Source: Pseudorhodoferax sp. Leaf265 (GTDB lineage: Bacteria; Pseudomonadota; Gammaproteobacteria; Burkholderiales; Burkholderiaceae_C). Taken from it: a stretch of 64,000 nt of DNA. The translations under genes were made by a program, and so were the position numbers. Shown here piece by piece: positions 1 to 9,492 of the stretch (the stretch's first letter is position 1; each line of letters starts with the position of its first letter). A model generated the notes under the pieces. That model did no database searches and was not told where the DNA came from. It saw nothing but the letters and a program-made list of their open reading frames with translations. Location of the stretch: contig NZ_LMMT01000038.1 in the NCBI RefSeq assembly GCF_001422365.1, positions 1 through 64,000 of the forward strand, in the 5' to 3' direction.

Positions 1-1062
1 CTCAGCCACAGCCGCGCCTTCATCGTGCGGGCCTACCTGCTGCAGACGCACGAGATGCTGTTCGATGCCCACAACCACGCGTTCCGCGTGCTGGGCGGCG
101 TGCCTCGGCGCGGCATCTACGACAACATGAAGACCGCCGTCGACAAGGTGCGTCGCGGCAAGGAGCGCGACGTCAATGCGCGGTTCGGCGCCATGGTCAG
201 CCACTTCCTGTTCGAGGCGGAGTTCTGCAACCCGGCCTCTGGCTGGGAGAAGGGCCAGGTCGAGAAGAACGTGCGCGATGCGCGCCACCGGCTCTGGCAG
301 CCAGTGCCGGCCTTCGCCACGCTGGCGTCCTTGAACGACTGGCTGGAGGGGCGGTGCATGGCCCTGTGGCGCGAGATTGACCACGGCAAGCTGCCAGGCA
401 CCGTCGCAGACGTATGGGCGCAGGAGCGGGCACTGCTGATGCCGTTGCCGCGGCCCTTCGATGGCTTTGTGGAGCACACCAAGCGCGTCTCGCCCACCTG
501 CCTGGTGACGTTCGAGCGGGTGCGCTACAGCGTGCCGGCCTCGTATGCCAACCGGCCGGTGAGCCTGCGCGTCTATGCCGAGCGGATTGTGGTCGCGGCC
601 GAGGGCCAGCTGCTGTGCGAGCACCGGCGCGTCATCGAGCGGCGCCACGACAGCGCTGGCCACACCGTCTACGACTGGCGGCACTACCTGGCGGTGCTGC
701 AGCGCAAGCCGGGTGCGCTGCGCAACGGCGCACCCTTTGTTGAACTGCCAGCGGCGTTCCGCCAGCTGCAGGCCGCTCTGCTCAAGCAACCCGGCGGCGA
801 CCGCGAGATGGTCGAGGTGCTGGCCTTGGTGCTGCACCACGACGAGCAGGCCGTGCTGACCGCCGTCGAGCTGGCCCTGGAGGCCGGCGTGCCGACCAAG
901 ATGCACGTGCTCAATGTGCTGCATCGGCTGCTGGACAGCAAGGCCGCACCGCCACCGGTGACCGCACCTCAGGCGCTGCGCCTGGTCCGCGAACCGCTTG
1001 CCAACGTGAACCGCTATGACGACCTGCGGGCGTCGGAAAGGAAGGTGCGCCATGCGCCATGA
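1..1062 (+). CDS. istA: IS21-family transposase IstA, C-terminal part
   Basis: DDE transposase that cuts and joins the ends of the IS element, working with IstB. The frame is open from base 1, so the gene starts outside the window and about 353 C-terminal residues are visible. The second catalytic Asp of the DDE triad is in the [10 protein letters not shown] segment (bases 114-143), and the catalytic Glu is in KGQVEKNV (about bases 253-276). The first Asp and the N-terminal helix-turn-helix are missing because of the window edge, not because of damage. The gene overlaps istB by 11 bases, as is usual for IS21. Confidence 0.9.
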   Translation, partial: LSHSRAFIVRAYLLQTHEMLFDAHNHAFRVLGGVPRRGIYDNMKTAVDKVRRGKERDVNARFGAMVSHFLFEAEFCNPASGWEKGQVEKNVRDARHRLWQPVPAFATLASLNDWLEGRCMALWREIDHGKLPGTVADVWAQERALLMPLPRPFDGFVEHTKRVSPTCLVTFERVRYSVPASYANRPVSLRVYAERIVVAAEGQLLCEHRRVIERRHDSAGHTVYDWRHYLAVLQRKPGALRNGAPFVELPAAFRQLQAALLKQPGGDREMVEVLALVLHHDEQAVLTAVELALEAGVPTKMHVLNVLHRLLDSKAAPPPVTAPQALRLVREPLANVNRYDDLRASERKVRHAP

Positions 1063-1843
1063 CCCCGCCAGCGCTGCCATCGTCATCATGCTGCGCGAAC
1101 TGAAGATGTTCGGCATGGCGCAGGCTGTCTCCGAATTGGCCGAGCAAGGGGCACCGGCCTTCGAGGCCGCGCAGCCGATGCTTGCGCAGCTGCTCAAGGC
1201 CGAGACGGCCGAACGCGAAGTGCGGGCCGTGGCCTACCAGCTCAAGCAGGCCAAGCTGCCAGCGTACCGGGACCTGGCCGGCTTCGACTTCAGCAGCAGC
1301 GAGGTGAACGAAGCCCTGGTGCGCCAGCTGCACCGCTGCGAGTTCATGGAGAACGCGGAGAACGTGGTGCTGGTCGGCGGTCCGGGCACGGGCAAGACGC
1401 ACTTGGCCAGCGCCATTGGTGTGCAGGCCGTCGAGCACCATCGGCGCAGGGTTCGCTTCTTCTCTACGGTCGAGCTGGTCAACTTGCTGGAGCAGGAGAA
1501 GGTCTGCAACAAAAGCGGGCAGATGGCCCATCGCCTGGCTCACATAGACATGGTGGTGCTCGACGAGCTGGGCTACTTGCCATTCAGCGCCTCGGGCGGG
1601 GCCTTGCTGTTCCATCTGCTCAGCAAGCTCTATGAGCGCACCAGCGTGGTCATCACGACCAACCTGAGCTTCAGCGAATGGGCCAGCGTGTTCGGCGACG
1701 CCAAGATGACCACGGCACTCTTGGACCGCCTCACGCATCACTGTCATATCCTTGAGACCGGCAACGACAGCTACCGGTTCAAGAACAGCTCCGCGCAACC
1801 CATCAAGAAGGAGTCCAAACCGAAGAAGTTATCCACACCGTGA
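1052..1843 (+). CDS. istB: IS21-family helper ATPase IstB
   Basis: AAA+ ATPase of the DnaC/DnaA-like group that helps IstA select and engage target DNA. It has 263 residues, the usual family length. Walker A is GGPGTGKTH (bases 1378-1404) and Walker B is MVVLDELGY (about 1552-1578). I chose ATG 1052 because a purine-rich GGAAAGGAAGG box precedes it and the protein then begins MRHDPAS. The frame is open further upstream to 1016, but that part lies inside istA. The gene is intact, so the element may be active. Confidence 0.93.
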   Translation: MRHDPASAAIVIMLRELKMFGMAQAVSELAEQGAPAFEAAQPMLAQLLKAETAEREVRAVAYQLKQAKLPAYRDLAGFDFSSSEVNEALVRQLHRCEFMENAENVVLVGGPGTGKTHLASAIGVQAVEHHRRRVRFFSTVELVNLLEQEKVCNKSGQMAHRLAHIDMVVLDELGYLPFSASGGALLFHLLSKLYERTSVVITTNLSFSEWASVFGDAKMTTALLDRLTHHCHILETGNDSYRFKNSSAQPIKKESKPKKLSTP

Positions 1844-1936
1844 GCCCTGCTGGGCTCTATCCAGGGTGGGTCAAAGTTCGATGGAAATGGTGGGTCAGGA
1901 ATACGTGGAAATCAACACCATGGACTTGCACGCGCG

Positions 1937-2223
1937 CGCGATGGAGCGTGGGTCCGCTACGCCGCCATCGTCACGCTGCGGCAGCAGCCCGAAACCGCCA
2001 ATGGCACAGTTTCATGTCATTGGAAGACGAGACCGGCGTTGTCCAGGTCATCGTGTGGCGCTCGTTGCGCGAGAAGCAGCGGGAGGAAGTTCTGCGCGCT
2101 GAACTGCTGGCGGTCCAGGGCAGGTGGCAGCGCGAAGGCGACGTGATGAACCTCATTGCGCATCGGCTGGCGGACCTCACGCCTATGTTGGCTGGGCTTT
2201 CGACCGTCTAACGAGACTTCCAC
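1937..2223 (+). pseudogene. dnaE2: dnaE2 (imuC) 3'-end remnant
   Basis: This is the OB-fold C-terminus of the error-prone DNA polymerase III alpha subunit DnaE2/ImuC. In one frame bases 1937-2010 read DGAWVRYAAIVTLRQQPETA. After a one-base slip near GTTTCATG (about 2009-2013) the next frame reads MSLEDETGVVQVIVW and continues to GLSTV. A TAA at 2209-2211 sits where the family has a Ser codon, followed by Arg-Asp-Phe-His and a second stop, the canonical C-terminus. The fragment is therefore broken by a frameshift and a nonsense change and lacks all upstream domains. It lies directly against the IS21 end, which probably took part in the truncation. Confidence 0.8.
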
Positions 2224-2334
2224 TAACCGACCTGCTCATCCTCGCTTGCAACCAAGCCGCGGCCGACTTCGGCGTACAGCATGTGAACAGATAATGCAGG
2301 CTGCAAAAGAGAGCGCAACGCTCACGTGGAACAG

Positions 2335-2682
2335 ATGCCCCAAACGTTAAAAGAGTTGCTGGCCGAGCGCGCCAAGTTGGACGCGGAAATCGCGAGTCGC
2401 CGCAAGACAGAGTCGGCCCAAGCGCTGAGGACCATTCACGAGCTCGTGGCCGAGTTCGGTTTCACTTCGCAGCAAGTCTTCCCTTGGAAGCCAGCCGCCG
2501 CGAAGAAGAGCAGCGCGAAGTACCTCAACGAGAAAACCGGCCAGACCTGGAGCGGCCGTGGAAAGCCACCGGCTTGGATTGCCGGCAAGGACCGGAGCGA
2601 CTTCCTCATCGAGCGCCCGCGGCCAGACGCGGGCCCCTATCTTGCCGAGATGGCTGCGGCCGCCGACCGCGTGCGGTCGTAG
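2335..2682 (+). CDS. H-NS-family nucleoid-associated protein
   Basis: A small DNA-binding protein of the H-NS histone family (115 residues). The N-terminal half is a charged helix suited to oligomerisation (KELLAERAKLDAEIASRR). The C-terminal half carries the AT-hook-like DNA-binding motif TWSGRGKPPAWI at about residues 65-77. Family members bind AT-rich DNA and silence horizontally acquired genes. ATG 2335 gives the normal start MPQTLKELL; an in-frame GTG at 2326 is possible, and neither has a strong ribosome binding site. It sits beside mobile DNA, so it may be a passenger that silences its own island. Confidence 0.85.
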   Translation: MPQTLKELLAERAKLDAEIASRRKTESAQALRTIHELVAEFGFTSQQVFPWKPAAAKKSSAKYLNEKTGQTWSGRGKPPAWIAGKDRSDFLIERPRPDAGPYLAEMAAAADRVRS

Positions 2683-3019
2683 CCTCAGGGACTGCAGCCA
2701 GAACTCCGCACTGGACCCCAGGCTAGAATTTTGCTGTCGAGGCTAAATAGCTGTTTGGCGACAAATTCAAGTCTTCGTTAGCCGAGTAACGACAATCTCG
2801 CGTCCATGTGGTGCCGTCGTGAGCTGGATTGCGACATGCGCGAATCGCCTTGGGAGCGCCATGGCTTGCCATCAAGCTCGACCGGCTGCAGCATAGAGTC
2901 ATGGGCGTAGAAGCTGGGCGAGGGAAGAGGTCCAATACGTGACGCACTGCGGCGCTAGAAACTCACCCAAAAATCCAGCCTGTAAGAATCGCAGTTTTCC
3001 AATGGCACAGGTGTCCAGT
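2683..3019. other. intergenic spacer with no recognised feature
   Basis: These 337 bases separate the H-NS-type gene from the converging metallophosphoesterase. I see no convincing gene, terminator or inverted repeat. The open frames here are short and have no family resemblance. I looked for the missing 3' end of the interrupted resident metallophosphoesterase gene and did not find it. Confidence 0.6.
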
Positions 3020-3838
3020 TCAAACCTCGACTACATACTCTGGAATGAAAAATTCCTGCTCCCCTTTGTCGAGGTAACCAAGTGGATTGGATACTACTCG
3101 GCACCTTCCGACCTGATATTCATTTGGACAATGCAGATGTCCATGAGCCCAGACATCCGCGTAGGGAAACAGTTCATCCAAGGAGTTGCAGAATCCTGCG
3201 GTGCCCGGCGTTCTTCCGTATCTTGGGTCTGCACTCAGTAGACTTGGGGCAAAGTGGGTGACAACGACAGTTTTTCCGTGATGGTTTGTACGAAGCTCGG
3301 CGTCAAGCCAACGCTGACACTCGAGGCCCAACTCCCGAATGCCATCAGCCAAAACGGGGGCATCGTTGTACAAAGTGCTGTACTTCCTCAGATAGAAGTT
3401 GGCTGCCCTGAAAGCCTTCTCGCGATTTCGTAGGACCTCTGGTAGTGAAGGGGGGACTGCCAGCCCAACCTGCAACGCCAACGCATCAAAATCAGACCAT
3501 AGCGTCGTGCCTAGGAATCGTACACCGTCAATAACAATTGCTTCGCGTTCTAGCATAAGAATGTCGAGTTTCTGACAAGTTCGCCTGAGCTTCTCATGGG
3601 TTCGCGAAAAGTCCTGCTGGTCGTACTCGTGATTTCCAGGCACGTAAACAACCGTCTTCCAGGGCGAATGCTTGGGTGAAAATGCCGTCAAACCAAAATC
3701 GTCGGAACTAAGTAAGCTACCTTCTTGATATGAGCCTATGTCCCCAGCCAATACAAGGACATCGACGCCCTTTGCCGGTGACGCAACGAAGTGAGGCTGG
3801 CGTTCCAGATGCAAGTCCGAGAGCAGTTGAAATTTCAT
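3020..3838 (-). CDS. metallophosphoesterase carried by the recombinase operon
   Basis: Calcineurin-like metallophosphoesterase of 272 residues with the full set of metal-binding motifs: DLH at residues 8-10, GD at 32-33, GNHE at 68-71, VVTHFAPS near residue 200 and HGHLH near 230. The substrate is unknown. Its ATG follows immediately after the TGA of the upstream coiled-coil gene, so it is the last gene of the recombinase operon. By eye roughly half of its residues match the interrupted resident gene at 9533-10240, beginning with the same MKFQLLSDLHLE. Its base composition is AT-rich throughout, including the 3' end, so it is a complete foreign copy rather than a host gene rebuilt at a junction. 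Confidence 0.9.
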   Translation of the reverse strand: MKFQLLSDLHLERQPHFVASPAKGVDVLVLAGDIGSYQEGSLLSSDDFGLTAFSPKHSPWKTVVYVPGNHEYDQQDFSRTHEKLRRTCQKLDILMLEREAIVIDGVRFLGTTLWSDFDALALQVGLAVPPSLPEVLRNREKAFRAANFYLRKYSTLYNDAPVLADGIRELGLECQRWLDAELRTNHHGKTVVVTHFAPSLLSADPRYGRTPGTAGFCNSLDELFPYADVWAHGHLHCPNEYQVGRCRVVSNPLGYLDKGEQEFFIPEYVVEV

Positions 3839-4228
3839 TCAGGTATCCTTTTCACTGTCTGCAGCGGCTGCGCGAAGAATCGGCACCACCGTCCCTCCCC
3901 CGCGTAGTGACGTAAGCTCCTCTTTCAATGAGCGTAGCTCGTGGAGAAGCGATACCTCACGAGCCAATGATGCGTCGAGCTTGCCGCTGAGAGTGCGTAT
4001 GTCACCGCGCAGCCCATCTATCGTCGTCGTGGGGTCCTTCTTCCGCTTACAAGACTCGCGTCGTGCAGCGTCAATTTCCTCTATTAGAGCCGCGAAGCCT
4101 GGCCTCTTCCTTTTGATGCTTCCATCTAGTCGGCCAGCCTCTCTCGACACGCTGTTATTGTTGATTACTTCCCCCCGGGCCACAAGGCGCGAGAGGGCTG
4201 CCCTATATTCATCAAGAGCCTCAGGCAT
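3839..4228 (-). CDS. small coiled-coil protein, TnpC-like accessory factor
   Basis: A 129-residue charged protein. The N-terminal half is basic (SIKRKRPGF, RRESCKRKKDP). The C-terminal half is predicted by eye to form a coiled coil (GLRGDIRTLSGKLDASLARE then VSLLHELRSLKEELTSLRG). Size, coiled coil and position after the recombinase genes resemble TnpC of Tn554, a 125-residue protein that influences transposition efficiency and orientation. I did not recognise sequence identity, so the assignment rests on architecture. Its stop codon touches the start codon of the metallophosphoesterase, suggesting translational coupling. Confidence 0.7.
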   Translation of the reverse strand: MPEALDEYRAALSRLVARGEVINNNSVSREAGRLDGSIKRKRPGFAALIEEIDAARRESCKRKKDPTTTIDGLRGDIRTLSGKLDASLAREVSLLHELRSLKEELTSLRGGGTVVPILRAAAADSEKDT

Positions 4229-4283
4229 GATAATGCGTCCTCAACTAAATAGCGGAATAGTATGGGGAGTAAAGAAGCTAACA

Positions 4284-6158
4284 TTAGATAGCCATCTTAA
4301 ATTTCTCAAGTACGCCCAAGACGTCGCTTTCGAGTCTATCCTCAACACTCCCGGGGTAGTCAGCGCGCAGCTTTGCGACCACCAGTTTTTGGGAGTCAAT
4401 CACCTCATTCAGCTTCGTTGGTGAAACCACCAGATGGCGGCAATTCTTCTCTAGGCATTCCTTGGGGAAAAGTTCGAGCGGGAGACGCTCGCACCGCGAG
4501 GTAGACGTGCACCCTCCCAGAACCGTTTCGCGGTAGCATATTTCCCCTTTGCGAATCTTGTCCAAGGTAATCTCCTTATCCGCAAAGTCTGCTATGAAAC
4601 CTTGCGCTGCCGCGCTGCCTACCCAGTTTCCGTGTCCTCCAGCAAGCGCCTCATCTGCGAAAAGAACTTGCTTGAGGTAAGCATAATAGACCGCGAGCGG
4701 TTGGTTATCTTTCCATTCAGCTGCGACGTGCCTGAAGGCACGTCCCCGTCGTGTCGCATCAGGGGCGAGATGTGAGCCCTTGCCGTAATAGCGAGTGACC
4801 GCTTCGATGATTTGCTTCAACTGCCGTTTTAGGCTCGGGAAGCTCACGATGCCACTTGCGTGTGCGTATAGGGTAAGGCTTCGCCTAGCCTGATGCCTCT
4901 GGAGTGGCCAGACCGTTCCAACAGAAAACTGTGGCTCGGATTTCCATTCGCGTGATGTATCGATGAGCATCAATTCTTCGACGTCGTTCTCTGAGATGAC
5001 AAGATTGAGTCGAAATGCGATACTTCCTAAAGAGTGCGCCGGGCGCGTGACTGAGGGCCTATAGCGGTTAAACCCAATCCCGAGAGCGCAAAACAATGCA
5101 ATACTTCTTGTTCGATTCTTGATATGACCTTGATTTTGAAACGCTCTATGAATGACGTGATATATGGCTTGGGCACTACGGACTGCCCTTGCGCCTAGTG
5201 AGCTGGTAACCCAAACATCCGGAGACGGAAGCCCACCGTTCTCCTTTGTGGAAAACCCATGAATGAGATACTCCCAGCGGCCATCCACCAGTTCCATGCT
5301 TAGGCAGTCGAACGGAAGCATCCTAGCTTCGATATGACGCATGCCGCTGAATAATAAGATAAGCAGCTCGAAGACCATCGAAAGCTTCGTCACAACTGCA
5401 CCAACAGAATGGCGGCTAATGTTCTTCGCCCCATAGAACTTTAGGAGCCCTTGGATTTCGCTTGATGGATTAGAAATTTTCTCATTATCTAGTACTTGCT
5501 TTAGCAGCACCGTGAACTCTTTGGAAAGCGCCTCGAACTTTCGCAGCTCACCTTCCAGTCCGCTGATGAGGCGAGAATAGAGTTCTGACGGGATAGGCGC
5601 ATGCTGATTAACATCCTCACGCCATGCTGCTCCTATGGGTAACAGGGTTTCTAGCAGCTTCGCATGGTCAAAAATAAAGCCGCAGCGAGAGGAGCCTATC
5701 GCCGATAGAACGCCCAGTGTCCCCGTCAGCGCATAGACCCGCCCGGGTGCCAGTTTGCATAATTTCAGAAGAAAATCTATGTTCTGCAGCCCCTCGCCCA
5801 AAGTGAGCCCCTCCTTGCCGCAAAGATTACCCAGCCACTTTAGGCAGCCTGACCTGCTTAATAGAGTGCCGAAAGCTGGGAATCCATCACTGTCAAACAT
5901 CAAGTGGTATATGGCCTGCTTTACCTCGCACTTAATGACCGCGGCAAGCCCTTCTGATATTTCGTCAGACAAGAAATTTCTGAAGTTAATTCCGGTATTC
6001 ACGCGAGCGGTCCATACTCGGCGCAAGTCCCAGTAGTCGTCGTTAAGGAGGGATATTGCTGCGCCCTTTTCATCTATGGACACAACCGCCTCGGGAGGGG
6101 TTCGAAGCGTGTCGTAGTCTGGTGATTCATAACTAACCGGACCGTGTACCCACTTCAT
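4284..6158 (-). CDS. tyrosine-recombinase-like protein, third of the trio
   Basis: A 624-residue protein with the remains of a tyrosine recombinase domain. SGMRHIEARML (residues 271-281) fits box I with the catalytic Arg at 274, HQARR (422-426) fits the HxxR motif, and VTRYYGKGS (454-462) supplies the candidate nucleophilic Tyr. The second conserved His is not evident. A Cys-rich tail follows (CYRETVLGGCTSTSRC and CLEKNC), probably zinc-binding. ATG 6158 overlaps the stop of the preceding gene by four bases, so the two are translationally coupled. It probably acts in a complex with the other two recombinases on the element ends. Confidence 0.78.
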   Translation of the reverse strand: MKWVHGPVSYESPDYDTLRTPPEAVVSIDEKGAAISLLNDDYWDLRRVWTARVNTGINFRNFLSDEISEGLAAVIKCEVKQAIYHLMFDSDGFPAFGTLLSRSGCLKWLGNLCGKEGLTLGEGLQNIDFLLKLCKLAPGRVYALTGTLGVLSAIGSSRCGFIFDHAKLLETLLPIGAAWREDVNQHAPIPSELYSRLISGLEGELRKFEALSKEFTVLLKQVLDNEKISNPSSEIQGLLKFYGAKNISRHSVGAVVTKLSMVFELLILLFSGMRHIEARMLPFDCLSMELVDGRWEYLIHGFSTKENGGLPSPDVWVTSSLGARAVRSAQAIYHVIHRAFQNQGHIKNRTRSIALFCALGIGFNRYRPSVTRPAHSLGSIAFRLNLVISENDVEELMLIDTSREWKSEPQFSVGTVWPLQRHQARRSLTLYAHASGIVSFPSLKRQLKQIIEAVTRYYGKGSHLAPDATRRGRAFRHVAAEWKDNQPLAVYYAYLKQVLFADEALAGGHGNWVGSAAAQGFIADFADKEITLDKIRKGEICYRETVLGGCTSTSRCERLPLELFPKECLEKNCRHLVVSPTKLNEVIDSQKLVVAKLRADYPGSVEDRLESDVLGVLEKFKMAI

Positions 6159-8002
6159 ACCATCTCCAAAGCAATGAGTTGGTCAAGCTTCGCGGACCAA
6201 AACGAATGAAGGTTTCCATCGTCTTCGACATCTGCGCGACATCGCTCAAAGGCGGTGGCATCGAGTCGCACCTTGAGTTCCGCGATGAGTAGGTCTAGCC
6301 TTGCCAGTACTTTCGAGTAAGTTGCACGCTCTTCGCTCGAAAATAATGTCGACATAGAGAGTTCGCGAAGACAAAACCTGCAACTTAGCAGTTTTCTAAG
6401 GTCTTCCGCTGTCTCATGAATTCGATTGCGCTGACAGAATAAACAGCTCTCGCTGCTTCGGCATTTTGGCTCGACGGGGGCATGTTCCATGGCGACTGGC
6501 GAGCCGAACTTAGAGCACCCGCCAACTGCACTTTCCGTATCCTCCGCGCACTCAGGCGACAATGACGGCGGCTCAAGCCTCTCAAGGAATTTCGATATTT
6601 CCTCTCGTTGCTTCTTGCTATTTCCATTCGAGTATTGCCTAATTCCCGTTCTAATGTCATGCCCCATCAGCGCCGAAGCGTCCTCGGGTGTCCCGTTTGA
6701 TATCGCAAAGTCTTGTTTGGCGGCGCGCAGCTGCCGAGCGCTAAGCTTAGGCACTTGAACGCGTAGTGACTGAAGCCGTTTGTACAGTAACGGAAGAAAA
6801 GTCTCCGGCAGTCGAACCGGAAAATCTCGATGGTCTGTGGTTAAGAGAAGAGCACTCGAGGTATGGGGTTCGAGCAAATAGCTCCTAAGCTTTGTGTACA
6901 GTCGAAGCAGTGGAAGAAAATCTAATGGCACCTCGACAGTAACTTCCTTTCCGCGTGCGCGCCATCGAATGCCACGGTAATTTTGCTTGGTAACTTTAAC
7001 GAGGTCCGGCTCCTCGCCGCCATCTAGCGCGCAGATGAATCCGATATTCTGACCAATAGTCGCGACGAACATTGCAGCGAAACATAGTGCTGCAAAAGTC
7101 GCGTGATTTAGTCTTGTCGCGCTTCGAGGAAGGTTGGCCTTGGTAAAGTTCGCATGACTGTATTCTGCAGTCCCCCTCGCAGCTTGGCGGAAGTAGAATC
7201 CATTTTTTGGGAGGGTGATTAGAATCTCTTCATACGAGAGCGGCCTTCCTGTCTCCCGGCTGTATCCCTTAGGACTTTCTGATAGAAGCTTGCCACCGTT
7301 GAGAATAGCGATTTCCGTTGTGGTACCGTTTTCCCCAAAGGGACCCTTCACCGTTATTGGGTATGACTCGCAGGAAAGAACGTGATTTGCAATGGTGGTG
7401 AACAGCGCTTTACAGGTTGCGTAAAGGCGGTTTCTGTCAGACCGGGAAGGCACGGCCGTTGTAGAAGTCCTCGGCTTTCGTCTTTTGGTCGGCTTGAGTT
7501 CGGCTCCCCAACTATCGTCATGAAAATAGGTGCGCAGTATGCCTATGGCCGCCGATTGAATATTGGCAGAGGAATTCTGCGAACCTAGTGTGAGGGCTGC
7601 GGTACGCTGCTTTTCGAATGTAATCCAGTGAGCGGCAACCCGCAATGTGTCAGAAGCAGATGAGAGGTCAAATTCGTACCCATTCTCGTCAGCCCAATCA
7701 ATGAACCATAGCGCACTGCGTGCTTTAAAGTAGATAGAGTTGTCACGAAGACCCTCTTCGTTCTGATGCTCAGCTATAGCAGATGCAAGTTGAATTACAC
7801 AGCGGCGACGAACTTCGCATAGAGAGCCGGCGTCAAAGGTGTGATTTTTCCGAGCATTGCTATTGGTCTTTCGTTGCAGATAACTTATCTGGCCGATATC
7901 CAACAAACGAGCAATTCCGCTCCATTTTAGGAATAGGTTTTCAGGAAATGCAATTGCGGGAAGGGGGCTTGTTGGCATCAATAGCACGATGGGCTGGCGC
8001 AT
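6155..8002 (-). CDS. tyrosine-recombinase-like protein, second of the trio
   Basis: A 615-residue protein. Near residues 420-457 it has the C-terminal half of a tyrosine recombinase site: SARQLRAAKQ, then LMGHDIRTGIRQYS with His 448 and candidate nucleophile Tyr 457. Where box I Arg is expected the sequence reads ATIGQNIGF (314-322), so the first catalytic Arg may be missing. The C-terminus carries CRSSESCLFC and CRFC, a likely zinc site. It starts five bases after the first recombinase gene with no clear ribosome binding site, which fits coupled translation. It may be an architectural or only partly active partner. Confidence 0.75.
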   Translation of the reverse strand: MRQPIVLLMPTSPLPAIAFPENLFLKWSGIARLLDIGQISYLQRKTNSNARKNHTFDAGSLCEVRRRCVIQLASAIAEHQNEEGLRDNSIYFKARSALWFIDWADENGYEFDLSSASDTLRVAAHWITFEKQRTAALTLGSQNSSANIQSAAIGILRTYFHDDSWGAELKPTKRRKPRTSTTAVPSRSDRNRLYATCKALFTTIANHVLSCESYPITVKGPFGENGTTTEIAILNGGKLLSESPKGYSRETGRPLSYEEILITLPKNGFYFRQAARGTAEYSHANFTKANLPRSATRLNHATFAALCFAAMFVATIGQNIGFICALDGGEEPDLVKVTKQNYRGIRWRARGKEVTVEVPLDFLPLLRLYTKLRSYLLEPHTSSALLLTTDHRDFPVRLPETFLPLLYKRLQSLRVQVPKLSARQLRAAKQDFAISNGTPEDASALMGHDIRTGIRQYSNGNSKKQREEISKFLERLEPPSLSPECAEDTESAVGGCSKFGSPVAMEHAPVEPKCRSSESCLFCQRNRIHETAEDLRKLLSCRFCLRELSMSTLFSSEERATYSKVLARLDLLIAELKVRLDATAFERCRADVEDDGNLHSFWSAKLDQLIALEMV

Positions 8003-8007
8003 TGTAT

Positions 8008-9441
8008 TTAAGGGTCAAAGAATAAACTTAAGTCATCTAGGTCCGCCTGATAGGCTTCGTTCATCTTGCGTACGTCGTTGCGGCGGCTCTTGTATTTAAG
8101 GTACTGCTCAGTCACCTGTGTAGATGAGTGCCACATTAACGTTGAGAGGTCATCTAGCGCTTTGGAGTACGTAATGGCTCCTGATTGGATAAGCGGCTCC
8201 ATTGCTTCTACCCACCTTAGTCCAAAGGTGGCTCGGAGGTCATGAAATTGAAAGTGATAATCTGGATTGGAGAGCGCCTTCTGCATCAAAGGAAGCACTT
8301 TCTCTTTAATGAACTGGCGCACGGCTTGCCCGGTGCGCTTATATCTTCGCTGCTTGGTTTGAAGAGACTTTATTAAATCTCGTTTGGCGTCATAAAATGG
8401 ACTTCCGTTGTGGCTGAGAAAAACGTACTGTTCTGCTTGGTCGCCGCCATCGGCTTTATTCGCTCGGCTACGGTATCGTTCGCTGTGGATATAGGTGTGA
8501 AAAATTCGATACAGTTGAATGGGGACATGCAAGACCCCCACTTTTCCTTTTTTTGTGTCAATGCCTAGCGATGCCTTGCACAATAGACGTACTTCCTGAC
8601 CTTTAACGCTTTCAGGTGGCGCTATGAAGTTCTTCTTGCGCAGCGTAAGTGCGGTTTGAATCCTTGCGCTGGACACAAGCGAGAGAAGATGAACCAACGT
8701 CATCTCGGTGTTGCCAATTTTCTTGAGGGTTTCTCGCAGAACGTCTTGCTCGCTACGAGGAAGGGGCCTTAGCTTTCCTTCGTCTTGGATGCAGTCGTCA
8801 AAAGGATTGCTCCTCTCGGTAGTCGCAATCATCAAGTCGGTGGCCATGACTTGTTTTTGAAGTGGCCCGGTGCTTGAAGCAAAGAAGACTCTTACGCCGG
8901 GTCTCATCTTCCAAGGTTCATGGGCGAGTTGGACGTGCCCATCCTGGATGAGCCGAGAGTAGAGGCCTACAACGGAGCCCAGTCTGCGATTAGCGATGCT
9001 GCGAGGCAGGCGCTCCAAATCCACAAGACGTTTCAAATATGCTTTGTACCTGTAGGTTGGTCTCTTGTTTTTTAGTTTAGGGAAATCAAGCCAGTCGACT
9101 TCGGAGTCGTCGAGAAATTGTCGGTAGTTGGACAAATCGTCAGCTTTGTATCCCAGAGTCTGAGGCTCGTACTGGTCTGCCTCTGTTGCCAAGTCGAGGA
9201 GGTACAGGGTGGCCTCCGGCCACGGACTTCCATCAGCATTTAGCACCAATGGAAACAGTGGCAGTAGGTGGTCCTCAGCAGGAGGAGCGTCGGAAGACGT
9301 GGGGAATACGAACTTCTTAGGGCTTAGGAAATATCCGTCATGCCGGTCTTCTCCATCGACGAAGAAGGCATAAATGCTGGTTTCGTCTGAGAGCCCTGCG
9401 AGCTGTAGCAGCGGAAGGGTGTGGCGGCGCGGACGGTCCAT
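8008..9441 (-). CDS. tyrosine recombinase/integrase, first of the trio
   Basis: Site-specific recombinase of 477 residues with a complete active site: Arg in SSARIQTALTLR (about residue 260), Lys in the following beta-hairpin (DTKKGKV), HDLR (400-403), and His 438 and Tyr 447 in MWHSSTQVTEQYLKY. I chose ATG 9441 because TTAGGAGCC stands eight bases upstream; an in-frame ATG at 9462 is the alternative. It is the first gene of the recombinase operon and lies in the same direction as, and about 90 bases after, the truncated resident metallophosphoesterase. It is the only one of the three with a canonical catalytic set. Confidence 0.9.
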   Translation of the reverse strand: MDRPRRHTLPLLQLAGLSDETSIYAFFVDGEDRHDGYFLSPKKFVFPTSSDAPPAEDHLLPLFPLVLNADGSPWPEATLYLLDLATEADQYEPQTLGYKADDLSNYRQFLDDSEVDWLDFPKLKNKRPTYRYKAYLKRLVDLERLPRSIANRRLGSVVGLYSRLIQDGHVQLAHEPWKMRPGVRVFFASSTGPLQKQVMATDLMIATTERSNPFDDCIQDEGKLRPLPRSEQDVLRETLKKIGNTEMTLVHLLSLVSSARIQTALTLRKKNFIAPPESVKGQEVRLLCKASLGIDTKKGKVGVLHVPIQLYRIFHTYIHSERYRSRANKADGGDQAEQYVFLSHNGSPFYDAKRDLIKSLQTKQRRYKRTGQAVRQFIKEKVLPLMQKALSNPDYHFQFHDLRATFGLRWVEAMEPLIQSGAITYSKALDDLSTLMWHSSTQVTEQYLKYKSRRNDVRKMNEAYQADLDDLSLFFDP

Positions 9442-9492
9442 TGCGACGGCTCCTAAGGGCAAGGCATGCCCTTTGAGTGTCCATGCTAGGCC

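Larger units (their letters stand above)
1..1917 (+). mobile_element. IS21-family insertion sequence, left part outside the window
   Basis: The istA-istB gene pair is diagnostic of IS21-type elements. Downstream of istB the sequence carries two spaced copies of a GGTGGGTCAA/GGTGGGTCAG motif (about 1865-1900) and then ends in AATCAACA near 1917, matching the usual IS21 right end that finishes in ACA. Sequence homologous to dnaE2 begins shortly after this point. The left end and the first part of istA lie before base 1, so length and target duplication cannot be judged. Confidence 0.85.

Noticed and set aside
3020-3160. The left metallophosphoesterase as a hybrid, with the element restoring the host gene's 3' end
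   Set aside because: The last 140 bases are as AT-rich as the rest of that gene and unlike the GC-rich resident gene, and no host-like DNA follows. It is a complete foreign gene.
2723-3241. Small frames of 74 and 100 residues around 2723-3241
   Set aside because: One has no family resemblance; the other overlaps the metallophosphoesterase on the opposite strand.
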